Source of the DNA: Nevskia sp043781855
GTDB lineage: Bacteria > Pseudomonadota > Gammaproteobacteria > Nevskiales > Nevskiaceae
Length of the DNA: 34,130 nucleotides
NCBI GenBank assembly: GCA_043781855.1
Contig: JAYWBB010000095.1
Coordinates: 1-34,130, forward strand
Direction of reading: 5' to 3'
The notes under the pieces are model-generated. The model saw only the letters and a program-made list of their open reading frames with translations. It did not search any database and was not told the origin of the DNA. The position numbers and the translations under genes are program-made. Below, one piece after another: positions 1 to 6,722 of this stretch (within the stretch, counting starts at the first letter, position 1; each line of letters starts with the position of its first letter).

Positions 1-295
1 GGCCGCGCAGGCTGCCGTTGTCGATCGGCAGGAAGTCCACCGGCCGCGCCCAGATGTCGCCCAGACCATCGATCTGGTTGTTCTTCGCATCCTGCTTGAG
101 TACCCCTTTGACCCAGGATTCGACCCCTTCGGCATACCACCAGGCCGCTTCCGACTGGACGAGATTCGAGGCGCGGTGCACGGCGATGTTGGAGCTCTCG
201 AACATCGCGACGGCGGCGATGGTCGAGAGCGCGACGACGAACATCGCCGTGACCAGCGCAATCCCACGGTGCCTGAGGCGACTCGCGCAATTCAT
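1..295 (-). CDS. gspK: Type II secretion minor pseudopilin GspK (3' end cut off by window edge)
   Basis: About 98 N-terminal residues are visible, starting MNCASRLRHRGIALVTAMFV. A basic leader ending in Gly is followed by a hydrophobic helix, as in a prepilin-peptidase substrate. The mature N-terminus IALVT lacks the Glu5 found in other pseudopilins, which is the family hallmark of GspK. GspK caps the pseudopilus tip together with GspI and GspJ in the inner membrane and periplasm. The later segment with WWYAEGVESW (about residues 50-60) also resembles GspK. The ATG lies 21 bp after the gspJ stop, so it is the last visible gene of a G-H-I-J-K operon. GspK is normally about 300 residues, so roughly two thirds is missing because of the window edge and not because the gene is broken. 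Confidence 0.88.
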   Translation of the reverse strand, partial: MNCASRLRHRGIALVTAMFVVALSTIAAVAMFESSNIAVHRASNLVQSEAAWWYAEGVESWVKGVLKQDAKNNQIDGLGDIWARPVDFLPIDNGSLRG

Positions 296-316
296 GGCGT
301 CATTCCTGGCATCAGG

Positions 317-1180
317 TCACGGCGGTTCCGGCTTGCCGCCATCATTGCCACCGTCATTGCCACCGCTGCCGCCTCCCGATGCGCCGGTCGTGCCGCCGCT
401 CGTGCTGCCCGTCGTGTTTCCGCTGGTGTTTCCAGTCGTGCTGCCGGTACTGCCGCCGGGCGGTGCCAGCGGCGCGCTGAGCAGTTTGGCGACGTTCGCG
501 GCGCCGTCCGCGCCCAGGCGGAACAGGAATTTCATGTCGCCCCAGTCCTTGGTGCGCAGGCTGATTTCAATGGCCATCGGCGAAACCTGTGCGGCGGCGC
601 TCGCGCCCGAGGGAGACGTCGAGGTGGCATTGTTGCCATTCGGCGGCCAGCTGTCCTGCCAGGTTCTCGACTCATCGAGGAAGCGCCAGTTCAAGTCTTC
701 GACATGCTCGATCAGGATCAGATCCTGCGGCCGGGTCTGCGGCGCGCGGTCGAGCACATACCAACTGCGCCGGACCAGGCGCTTGTCCTCGAGCCGGTTG
801 CGCGCTTTTGCGCCCTCCGGCTGGCTGTCGTCGAGAAGGTAGCTGACGCGTTCGAGCGTCGCGCGCGGCAGGGACAGCAGGTTCTGCCAGCCGCCGCGCG
901 TCAGCTCCACACTCTTCGTGTAGGTGTCGAAGGTGAACGCCGGCAGGAAGCCGCCGTCGGCGCTGCGGATCGGGCGGCTCGCCGCGTTCTGGAAATCGGT
1001 GCGCAGGCGCAGGTAGGCGCGATCGTAGTTTTCGGTGCGGGTCAGTCCTTCCTCGACGCGCACGCGGGTCTTGAGCACCGTGTCGAGACCGCCATAAGCC
1101 ATCGCCGCGAAGATCGCGAAAATCCCGATGACGACGATCAGCTCCAGCAGCGTGAAGCCGTGACTGCGCGCCCTCAGCAT
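317..1180 (-). CDS. gspJ: Type II secretion minor pseudopilin GspJ with extended low-complexity tail
   Basis: The 287-residue product starts MLRARSHGFTLLELIVVIGI. The short leader, Gly-Phe cleavage site, Glu at +5 and hydrophobic helix are a textbook type IV prepilin signal. The body (TENYDRAYLRLRTDFQNA, then RPIRSADGG) matches GspJ, which joins GspI and GspK in the tip complex of the pseudopilus. This start was chosen because it gives the correct short leader and overlaps the gspI stop by 7 bp; an upstream in-frame extension would bury the signal. The oddity is the C-terminus: about residues 240-287 are almost only Gly, Ser, Thr and Asn, ending KPEPP, which makes the protein longer than the usual roughly 200-230 residues. 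Identity is secure; the role of the tail is unknown. Confidence 0.92.
   Translation of the reverse strand: MLRARSHGFTLLELIVVIGIFAIFAAMAYGGLDTVLKTRVRVEEGLTRTENYDRAYLRLRTDFQNAASRPIRSADGGFLPAFTFDTYTKSVELTRGGWQNLLSLPRATLERVSYLLDDSQPEGAKARNRLEDKRLVRRSWYVLDRAPQTRPQDLILIEHVEDLNWRFLDESRTWQDSWPPNGNNATSTSPSGASAAAQVSPMAIEISLRTKDWGDMKFLFRLGADGAANVAKLLSAPLAPPGGSTGSTTGNTSGNTTGSTSGGTTGASGGGSGGNDGGNDGGKPEPP
320..463 (-). repeat. Low-complexity coding repeat (Gly/Ser/Thr/Asn tail of GspJ)
   Basis: This stretch encodes the last 48 residues of GspJ as degenerate units such as GSTGSTTGNTSGN and later SGGNDGGNDGG. The DNA repeats are imperfect, with varied codons, so this looks like an old or selected tract and not a fresh slippage expansion. 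It is probably disordered or a flexible linker. Confidence 0.7.
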
Positions 1181-1593
1181 GAGGTGCGGCCGACATTCGA
1201 GACGAAGGCGGTGAGCGTTGCGTACGCCGCGGGGTTGCGCTCGCCTTTCTTCTCGACGCGGATATCGATGCGCCGCAGCATCGGATCCTGCGTGATCGTG
1301 ACCTTCGTGCGCCAGGTCCATTCGATGCCGCCCATCTTGACGTCTTCGTTGCTGTTGCCCTCGGTCGGGCAGACCGGCGCAAGATCGATCTCAGCGAGAC
1401 GGTTGCGCGCGACCCAGAGCGCGAGGGTTTTGTCGCGCAGCCCGGCGGCATTGTTCGCGTAGCGCGCGCCGTTGGAGATTATTGCGGCCAGCGCGATGGC
1501 GAGCACCGTGACGGCCACCAGCATTTCCAGCAGCGTGAAACCGCGTGAGCCAGGCCGGGCGTCGGGTCGGGCGCTGCGGAGAGAAGATTTCAT
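1174..1593 (-). CDS. gspI: Type II secretion minor pseudopilin GspI
   Basis: The 139-residue product carries a leader ending PGSRG, then FTLLEMLVAVTVLAIALAAI, a prepilin cleavage site with Glu5 and a long hydrophobic helix. Downstream, NNAAGLRDKTLALWVARNRL closely resembles the GspI signature in which Ala/Leu-rich helix residues precede W-A-x-N. Length is typical (about 120-140). GspI nucleates the pseudopilus tip complex with GspJ and GspK. Its ATG overlaps the gspH stop by 4 bp (ATGA) and its stop overlaps the gspJ start, which supports translational coupling of the minor pseudopilins. Confidence 0.93.
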   Translation of the reverse strand: MKSSLRSARPDARPGSRGFTLLEMLVAVTVLAIALAAIISNGARYANNAAGLRDKTLALWVARNRLAEIDLAPVCPTEGNSNEDVKMGGIEWTWRTKVTITQDPMLRRIDIRVEKKGERNPAAYATLTAFVSNVGRTSC

Positions 1594-2150
1594 CGGCTGG
1601 CCACGTTGGCTTGCTCGCGCCGCTCGCGCGTGATGCGGCCGAGGGCATCGCCTTCGAGGTGGAAATACGACTTGTAATTGGGTGATTTCAGATCCAGCGC
1701 GAACGGCGTCATCTGGCTGCCCGGCAGCAGCAGTACCTGCGGCTGAAAAGCCTTTGCCGCCTTGTCGTCGGCCTTCGCGTCTGTTTTTTTCGGCTGCTCT
1801 TCGCTTGCCGGCGGGATCAGGCGGCCTTCGATGCGCAGTTCCGGATAGAACGGCGGCAACAAAGCTCGGCCGCGGAGGATTCCCGATTGGGCGTAATCGA
1901 CCCAGTTCCGCGAGTTGTCGATCACCAGAAAGCGGTAACCGGCATTGCTGAAGCTGAGGCCGATCGCAACCCCTTTCAGGTCGGCCTCGTCCTCGGCCAG
2001 GCGCAACAGTTGTTCGAGCCGCTTGGACTCGGCTTCGAGCCGATCATCGAGCGCGCGATCGCCGATCGAAAGTGTCGCGAAGGTCACGAGCACGCCGATG
2101 ATCACGATGACGATCATCAATTCCAGCAAAGTGAAGCCGCGCTGGTTCAT
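1590..2150 (-). CDS. gspH: Type II secretion minor pseudopilin GspH
   Basis: The 186-residue product starts MNQRGFTLLELMIVIVIIGV. The very short leader (MNQRG) followed by FTLLE is typical of GspH, the minor pseudopilin linking the tip complex to the GspG filament. An upstream in-frame start would add about 31 residues before the cleavage site and was rejected. Residues about 30-60 (RLEAESKRLEQLLRLAEDEA) and GVAIGLSF fit the GspH fold. A Lys/Ala/Asp-rich stretch (QPKKTDAKADDKAAK) around residue 130 looks like an inserted flexible loop. The gene lies 52 bp after the gspG stop and overlaps gspI by 4 bp. Confidence 0.9.
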   Translation of the reverse strand: MNQRGFTLLELMIVIVIIGVLVTFATLSIGDRALDDRLEAESKRLEQLLRLAEDEADLKGVAIGLSFSNAGYRFLVIDNSRNWVDYAQSGILRGRALLPPFYPELRIEGRLIPPASEEQPKKTDAKADDKAAKAFQPQVLLLPGSQMTPFALDLKSPNYKSYFHLEGDALGRITRERREQANVASR

Positions 2151-2202
2151 GGAGGGTGCGGAGGGGGCCGCGCTTGCGGGCAGCCCCCCGCAGCGCGAGG
2201 TC

Positions 2203-2649
2203 TCACTGACCGAGATTCCAGTTGCCGATGTCGGCGGCAGCACCGTCGCCGCCTGGCTTGTTATCGGAGCCGAGGCTGAACAGGTCGATCTCGCCCTTCA
2301 CGCCGGGGCTCAGGTATTGGTAGGAATTGCCCCAGGGATCCTTCGGCACTGACCTCAGATAGCCGCCGGGCTTCCAGTTGCGCGCGGGCGGATCGCCCTG
2401 TGGCGGCGCGACAAGCGCTTCGATGCCCTGCTGCGTGCTGGGGTAGACGAAGTTGTCCAGCTTGTAGAGGTTCAGTGCCGATTCGATCGCGGCAATGTCC
2501 TGCTTGGCCTTGACGATGCGGGCGCGATCCGGCTGATCGAAGATGTTCGGTGCGACGATGGCCGCGAGGATGCCGATGATGACGACCACCACCATGATTT
2601 CGATCAGGGTGAAGCCGCGGGCACGCGGGCGAAGCGAGATGGCTTTCAT
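2203..2649 (-). CDS. gspG: Type II secretion major pseudopilin GspG
   Basis: The 148-residue product has a leader ending RPRARG, then FTLIEIMVVVVIIGILAAIV, the major-pseudopilin signal cut and N-methylated by GspO/PilD. Family hallmarks follow: LNLYKLDNFVYPSTQQGIEA, the WKPGGYL and KDPWGNSYQY segments, and a C-terminal Asp-rich calcium-site region (SLGSDNKPGGDG). GspG polymerises into the periplasmic pseudopilus that pushes folded exoproteins through the secretin. The start gives the usual short leader. It is the first gene of the visible operon and is divergent from the rhombosortase gene across 45 bp. Genes gspC-F and the secretin are not in this window. Confidence 0.95.
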   Translation of the reverse strand: MKAISLRPRARGFTLIEIMVVVVIIGILAAIVAPNIFDQPDRARIVKAKQDIAAIESALNLYKLDNFVYPSTQQGIEALVAPPQGDPPARNWKPGGYLRSVPKDPWGNSYQYLSPGVKGEIDLFSLGSDNKPGGDGAAADIGNWNLGQ

Positions 2650-2675
2650 GGGTGCGAATCGTGAAGGAGAACGAC

Positions 2676-2682
2676 GATAATA
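2676..2682. promoter_or_regulatory. Possible -10 element in the gspG / rhombosortase divergent intergenic region
   Basis: The 45-bp divergent gap contains an AT-rich island. It reads GATAAT on the plus strand and TATTAT on the minus strand, both close to a sigma-70 -10 box. No convincing -35 is seen at 17 bp on either strand. A plus-strand start here would leave only about 7 nt of leader before the rhombosortase ATG, so the minus-strand gspG promoter is the likelier reading. Confidence 0.3.
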
Positions 2683-2694
2683 GACGACCAACTT

Positions 2695-3330
2695 ATGCCT
2701 CCGATCATAGCAGAGGACTCCCTGCGCTCCCCCCGCATCTGGCTGCCGCCGGCCGTGCTCGTCGCGCTGTCCACGGCGCTCGAACTTGGTGGCGATGCTG
2801 TCAGGACGGGCCTTCGCTACGATCGTCTTGCGGTCGATCAAGGCCAGTGGTGGCGGCTGCTCAGCGGCAATCTCGTGCACCTCGGCTGGTGGCATCTGTT
2901 TCTGAACGGCTTGAGCCTCGTGCTGCTGGTCATGCTCTGCCCGGAGCGGTTGTCGCCGTTCGAGTGGCTGCGGCGCATTGTGCTGCTCGGGCTGGGCATG
3001 ACCCTGGGGATTTATTTTTTTTCGCCGACGCTGGAAACCTACGTCGGTCTGTCGGGACTTATCTATGGGCTCTTTGTGCTCGGCCTCGGACGCCAGGCCG
3101 CCGCACGCGACGGCATCGCCATCTTCGGTCTCGCATTTCTCGCCTGCCGCATAATCTGGGAATTGACGGTCGGCGCGCCGGAGTCGGAGCAAAAACTGAT
3201 CGGTGGCGCCGTGGTCGCCGAATCGCATCTGTACGGCGTGATCGCGGCGCTCCTCTACGGCGTCGTATTCGGCGTATTCAAGCGACAATTCGCGATGACA
3301 ACCTGCAAAGACGGAGCGAGAGACGAATGA
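2695..3330 (+). CDS. rrtA: Rhombosortase-like rhomboid intramembrane serine protease
   Basis: The 211-residue, multi-span membrane protein carries the rhomboid fingerprint: GNLVHLGWWHLFLN (about residues 57-70, the WR/HxxxN region), YVGLSGLIYG with the nucleophilic Ser in GLSG (about 121-130), and ESHLYG with the catalytic His. This small size and the VHLGWWH motif are typical of rhombosortases, which cleave GlyGly-CTERM tails of proteins exported by type II secretion, so the divergent gsp operon is suggestive. The stop overlaps the fabD ATG by 4 bp. No strong ribosome site precedes the ATG (the nearest GGAG is about 25 nt away), so the start is less certain than the identity. An ordinary rhomboid is the alternative. 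No GlyGly-CTERM substrate is encoded here. Confidence 0.8.
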   Translation: MPPIIAEDSLRSPRIWLPPAVLVALSTALELGGDAVRTGLRYDRLAVDQGQWWRLLSGNLVHLGWWHLFLNGLSLVLLVMLCPERLSPFEWLRRIVLLGLGMTLGIYFFSPTLETYVGLSGLIYGLFVLGLGRQAAARDGIAIFGLAFLACRIIWELTVGAPESEQKLIGGAVVAESHLYGVIAALLYGVVFGVFKRQFAMTTCKDGARDE

Positions 3331-4289
3331 AATACGCCCTGCTGTTTCCAGGCCAGGGTTCGCAGGAAGTGGGCATGCTGCGCGCGCTCGCCGGCGACGA
3401 TGCGCGTATCGACGACACGTTCCGCGAAGCCTCTGAAGTGCTCGGCTGGGATGTGCTCAAGCTGGTGAAGGCAGGGCCCGCCGAAGAACTGAATCGCACG
3501 CAATACACGCAGCCGGCCCTGCTCGCCGCCAGTATTGCCGTGCTGCGTGTCTGGCTGGCGCGTGGCTTGCCGGCACCGTCGGCACTGGCCGGCCACAGCC
3601 TCGGCGAATACTCGGCGCTGGTCGCGGCCGGCGCGCTGGACTTCGCCGATGCCTTGAGGCTAGTGCAACTACGGGGCGAACTGATGCAGACCGCCGTGCC
3701 TGCCGGCGTCGGTGCCATGGCCGCCGTCATCGGCCTCGACGACGCCGGTGTCGAGAAGGCCTGCCAGGCGTATAGCGGCGAAGGCGTGCTGGAGCCGGCG
3801 AACTACAACGCGCCGGGGCAGGTGGTCGTCGCTGGCAGCCGCGGTGCGGTTGACTGGCTGATTGCAAACTCGAAGACCTTCGGCGCGCGCAAGGTCCTGC
3901 CGATTCCGGTCTCGGTGCCATCCCACTGCTCGTTGATGCGCGGCGCCGCGGATCATCTTGCAGAGCATCTGCGCAGCGTCACCCTCCGCGCGCCGCAGAC
4001 GCCGGTGCTGCACAACCTCGATGCGCGGCCGCGCAGCGACGCCGATGCCATCCGCACGGCGTTGATCGAACAGTTGTACAAGCCGGTGCGCTGGTCGCTG
4101 ACGGTCCAGAATCTCTATGCGCAGGGCCACCTCGGGCTGTTCGAATGCGGGCCGGGCAAGGTGCTCGCCGCGATCACCAAGCGCATCGTCGAAGTCGGTC
4201 CGGGCGCCGCGCAATCGTTCACGCTCGGCGAACCCGAGGGCCTGCAGCACGCGCAGGCGCTGTTCAATCGTCCAACGGAGCAGGCATGA
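3327..4289 (+). CDS. fabD: Malonyl-CoA:ACP transacylase FabD
   Basis: The 320-residue cytoplasmic enzyme moves the malonyl group from CoA to acyl carrier protein, supplying extender units for fatty acid synthesis. Visible signatures are LLFPGQGSQ at the N-terminus, the nucleophile elbow GHSLGEYSAL with Ser91, Arg in LVQLRGELM (about 116) for the malonyl carboxylate, NYNAPGQVV, and catalytic His200 in VPSHCSLM. Length is typical. The ATG overlaps the upstream rhombosortase stop and the stop overlaps fabG (ATGA), so all three are likely translationally coupled. The usual upstream neighbours plsX and fabH are absent at this locus. Confidence 0.97.
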   Translation: MKYALLFPGQGSQEVGMLRALAGDDARIDDTFREASEVLGWDVLKLVKAGPAEELNRTQYTQPALLAASIAVLRVWLARGLPAPSALAGHSLGEYSALVAAGALDFADALRLVQLRGELMQTAVPAGVGAMAAVIGLDDAGVEKACQAYSGEGVLEPANYNAPGQVVVAGSRGAVDWLIANSKTFGARKVLPIPVSVPSHCSLMRGAADHLAEHLRSVTLRAPQTPVLHNLDARPRSDADAIRTALIEQLYKPVRWSLTVQNLYAQGHLGLFECGPGKVLAAITKRIVEVGPGAAQSFTLGEPEGLQHAQALFNRPTEQA

Positions 4290-5035
4290 GCAACAATCGA
4301 TTTGCGGAGAGCGCCGTAGCCCTCGTGACCGGCGCCAGCCGCGGTATCGGCCGCGCGATCGCGGAACGCCTGGCGCGCGATGGCGCGAAAGTCATCGGGA
4401 CCGCGACCACCGCCGCGGGCGCTGAGGCCATCGGCTCGTATCTCGAAGCGCAGGGCGGGGCGGGGCGCGTGCTCGACGTGCGCGAGCCGGCCGCGATCGA
4501 CGCGCTGGTCAGCGAGATCGCGAAGACTTATGGCGCCATCGGCATCCTCGTCAACAACGCTGGCGTCACCCGCGACACCTTGCTGCTGCGCATGAAGGAC
4601 GTCGACTGGTCGGACGTCGTCGAGACCGATCTCAGTGCCATCTTCCGTCTCTCCCGCGCCGTCGTGCCGGGCATGATGAAGGCCCGTTCGGGCCGCATCA
4701 TCTCGATCGGCTCGGTTGTCGGCACGATGGGCAATGCCGGGCAGACCAATTACGCGGCCGCGAAAGCCGGGCTGATCGGCTTTTCGAAATCGCTCGCTCG
4801 CGAAATCGGTTCGCGCGGCATCACGGTCAATGTCGTCGCGCCCGGCTTCATCGAAACCGACATGACGCGCGGCATGAAGGACGAGCAGCGCACGGCGCTG
4901 CTGACCCAGGTTCCGCTCCGACGGCTCGGTGATGTCGGCGACATCGCCGCCGCAGTAGCCTTCCTGGCATCGAGCGAAGCCGCCTATGTCACCGGCGAGA
5001 CCTTGCACGTCAACGGCGGCATGTACATGATTTAG
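4286..5035 (+). CDS. fabG: 3-oxoacyl-ACP reductase FabG
   Basis: The 249-residue short-chain dehydrogenase reduces 3-oxoacyl-ACP with NADPH. TGASRGIG (15-22) is the nucleotide-binding loop, NNAG is at about 90-93, and Ser143, Tyr156 and Lys160 (in GSVVGTMGNAGQTNYAAAK) are catalytic. The C-terminal VTGETLHVNGGMYM is classic FabG. The start was chosen at the ATG overlapping the fabD stop; an upstream in-frame extension runs through fabD in another frame and is not real. One oddity: the helix residue that is Asn in E. coli FabG (ETNLS) is Asp115 here (ETDLS), changing the fourth member of the Asn-Ser-Tyr-Lys tetrad. Position between fabD and acpP confirms the role. Confidence 0.96.
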   Translation: MSNNRFAESAVALVTGASRGIGRAIAERLARDGAKVIGTATTAAGAEAIGSYLEAQGGAGRVLDVREPAAIDALVSEIAKTYGAIGILVNNAGVTRDTLLLRMKDVDWSDVVETDLSAIFRLSRAVVPGMMKARSGRIISIGSVVGTMGNAGQTNYAAAKAGLIGFSKSLAREIGSRGITVNVVAPGFIETDMTRGMKDEQRTALLTQVPLRRLGDVGDIAAAVAFLASSEAAYVTGETLHVNGGMYMI

Positions 5036-5064
5036 CGCGACTTGGATCAATCGTTCGCGCGTCG

Positions 5065-5095
5065 CTGGCAGCGTGCTGCGCGAATCTCTTACACT
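5065..5095 (+). promoter_or_regulatory. Candidate sigma-70 promoter for acpP
   Basis: The 97-bp gap between fabG and acpP holds TACACT (5090-5095), a good -10 box, about 38 bp before the acpP ATG. The best -35 match is weak (CTGGCA at 5065-5070, 19-bp spacer). An internal promoter here would fit the usual high demand for acyl carrier protein relative to FabD and FabG. Confidence 0.4.
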
Positions 5096-5132
5096 AGCGC
5101 CGTTTCGCCCCACTCACGCGAGGAAGTATCCG

Positions 5133-5378
5133 ATGAGCAGTCTCGATGAAAAAGTCAAAAAGATCATTGCCGAACAGCTGTCCGTAGCCGAAGACCAGAT
5201 CACGCCTGAGGCATCGTTCGTCGAAGATCTTGGCGCCGACTCGCTCGATACCGTCGAGCTGGTGATGGCGCTGGAAGAGGAGTTCGAGATCGACATCCCG
5301 GACGAGGAAGCGGAAAAGATCGTGACCTTTCGCGATGTTCTGAGCTATATCAAATCGCATACCAACCAAGCCGGTTAA
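5133..5378 (+). CDS. acpP: Acyl carrier protein
   Basis: The 81-residue acidic helical protein carries growing acyl chains on 4'-phosphopantetheine. The attachment Ser37 sits in the invariant LGADSLDTVEL, followed by the acidic recognition helix (ALEEEFEIDIPDEEAEKI). The start with MSSLDEKVKK was chosen for its typical length and because AGGAAG lies about 8 nt upstream; a longer in-frame extension lacks family similarity. It sits between fabG and fabF as in most Gammaproteobacteria. Confidence 0.98.
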   Translation: MSSLDEKVKKIIAEQLSVAEDQITPEASFVEDLGADSLDTVELVMALEEEFEIDIPDEEAEKIVTFRDVLSYIKSHTNQAG

Positions 5379-5417
5379 GCGCCTGGAATCCGCCCCGCAA
5401 CGGCTCCACGAAGTGCT

Positions 5418-6656
5418 ATGACACGACGTCGCGTGGTCGTTACCGGCCTGGGTATTGTTTCGCCGGTTGGTTCGGATGTGCCAACGGCCTGGAGTCAGCT
5501 TCTGGCCGGCTACAGCGGCATCAAACCCATCACCGCCTATGATGTTTCGACCTACCCGACCCGGTTCGCCGGACTCGTGGAAGGCTTCGACGCGGCGCAG
5601 TGGATGGGTCCGAAGGAATTGCGTCGCAACGACGCATTCATTCACTACGGCGTTGGCGCGGCGAAGATGGCCGTGATCGACGCCGGGCTGGAAATCACCG
5701 ATGCCAACCGCGAGCGAATCGCGGTGACCATCGGTTCCGGCATCGGCGGCATCGGTACCATCGACGAGCAATGCAAGCTGCTCCTAAGCGGCGGCGTCAA
5801 GAAGATTTCGCCGTTCTTCGTCGCCGGCTCGATCATCAACATGATTTCGGGTGCGGTGTCGATCGATCTCGGTCTCAACGGGCCAAGCTTCGGCATCGTG
5901 TCGGCCTGCACCACGGGCGCGCATTCGATCGGCATCGCCCATCGCATGATCGCCTACGGCGATGCCGACATCGCCATTGCCGGCGGCGCCGAAGCCGGTT
6001 CGGCGCCGATGGGTATCGCCGGCTTCTGCGCCTCGCGCGCCCTGTCGACGCGCAACGACGATCCGCAACATGCGAGCCGGCCCTGGGACCGTGATCGCGA
6101 CGGCTTCGTGCTCGGCGACGGCGCCGGCGTGCTCGTGCTCGAGGAGTACGAATACGCCAAGGCGCGCGGCGCGAGAATTTATGCGGAATTGATCGGCTTC
6201 GGCATGACCAGCGATGCCTTCCACATCACGCAGCCGGTGCCGGGCGCGCCGCAGGTGGCGCGCTGCATGATCAATGCGCTGCGCGATGCCGGCATCAGCG
6301 CCGAGGACGTCGATCACGTCAATGCGCACGCCACCTCGACGCCGCTCGGCGATATTGCCGAAAGTGATGCGATCAAGCTTGCGCTTGGCGACCGCGCGCG
6401 GCGGATTCCGATCAGCGGCACCAAGTCGATGACCGGACACCTGCTCGGCGCAGCCGGCGGTATTGAGGCGATTTTCTCGGTGCTCGCGATCCGCGACAAC
6501 ACCGTGCCGCCGACGATCAATATGGAGAACCCGGACTCGGGCGCCGATCTCGACTACGTGCCGAACACGGCCCGGCAGGCGAAGGTCGATGTCGTCGTCT
6601 CGAATTCCTTCGGTTTCGGCGGCACCAACGGCACGCTGGTTTTCCGTCGCGTTTAG
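5418..6656 (+). CDS. fabF: 3-oxoacyl-ACP synthase II FabF
   Basis: The 412-residue condensing enzyme elongates acyl-ACP with malonyl-ACP in the cytoplasm. The Cys-His-His triad is visible: Cys164 in VSACTTGAHS, His304 in HVNAHATSTPLGD and His341 in KSMTGHLLGAAGG, with the conserved Lys336 nearby. The N-terminus RRVVVTGLGIVSPVG and the C-terminal NSFGFGGTN loop are diagnostic of FabF. It starts 39 bp after acpP. The gap to pabB is 66 bp without a visible terminator, so fatty acid and folate-precursor genes may share a transcript, an arrangement known in Gammaproteobacteria. Confidence 0.97.
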   Translation: MTRRRVVVTGLGIVSPVGSDVPTAWSQLLAGYSGIKPITAYDVSTYPTRFAGLVEGFDAAQWMGPKELRRNDAFIHYGVGAAKMAVIDAGLEITDANRERIAVTIGSGIGGIGTIDEQCKLLLSGGVKKISPFFVAGSIINMISGAVSIDLGLNGPSFGIVSACTTGAHSIGIAHRMIAYGDADIAIAGGAEAGSAPMGIAGFCASRALSTRNDDPQHASRPWDRDRDGFVLGDGAGVLVLEEYEYAKARGARIYAELIGFGMTSDAFHITQPVPGAPQVARCMINALRDAGISAEDVDHVNAHATSTPLGDIAESDAIKLALGDRARRIPISGTKSMTGHLLGAAGGIEAIFSVLAIRDNTVPPTINMENPDSGADLDYVPNTARQAKVDVVVSNSFGFGGTNGTLVFRRV

Positions 6657-6722
6657 CCGCTGGCGCACGGGGCCATCACGCCGTCCGATCAGCGCATCTC
6701 CGTCGCATTTTCTTGCCCGCCC

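Noticed and set aside
18..842. A plus-strand reading frame rich in proline opposite gspJ and gspK
   Set aside because: It is the antisense shadow of the GspJ low-complexity tail and body. It has no family similarity, no ribosome site and lies wholly across two solid genes.
6657..6722. Terminator between fabF and pabB
   Set aside because: No clear stem with a T-run is visible in the 66-bp gap, so none was annotated.
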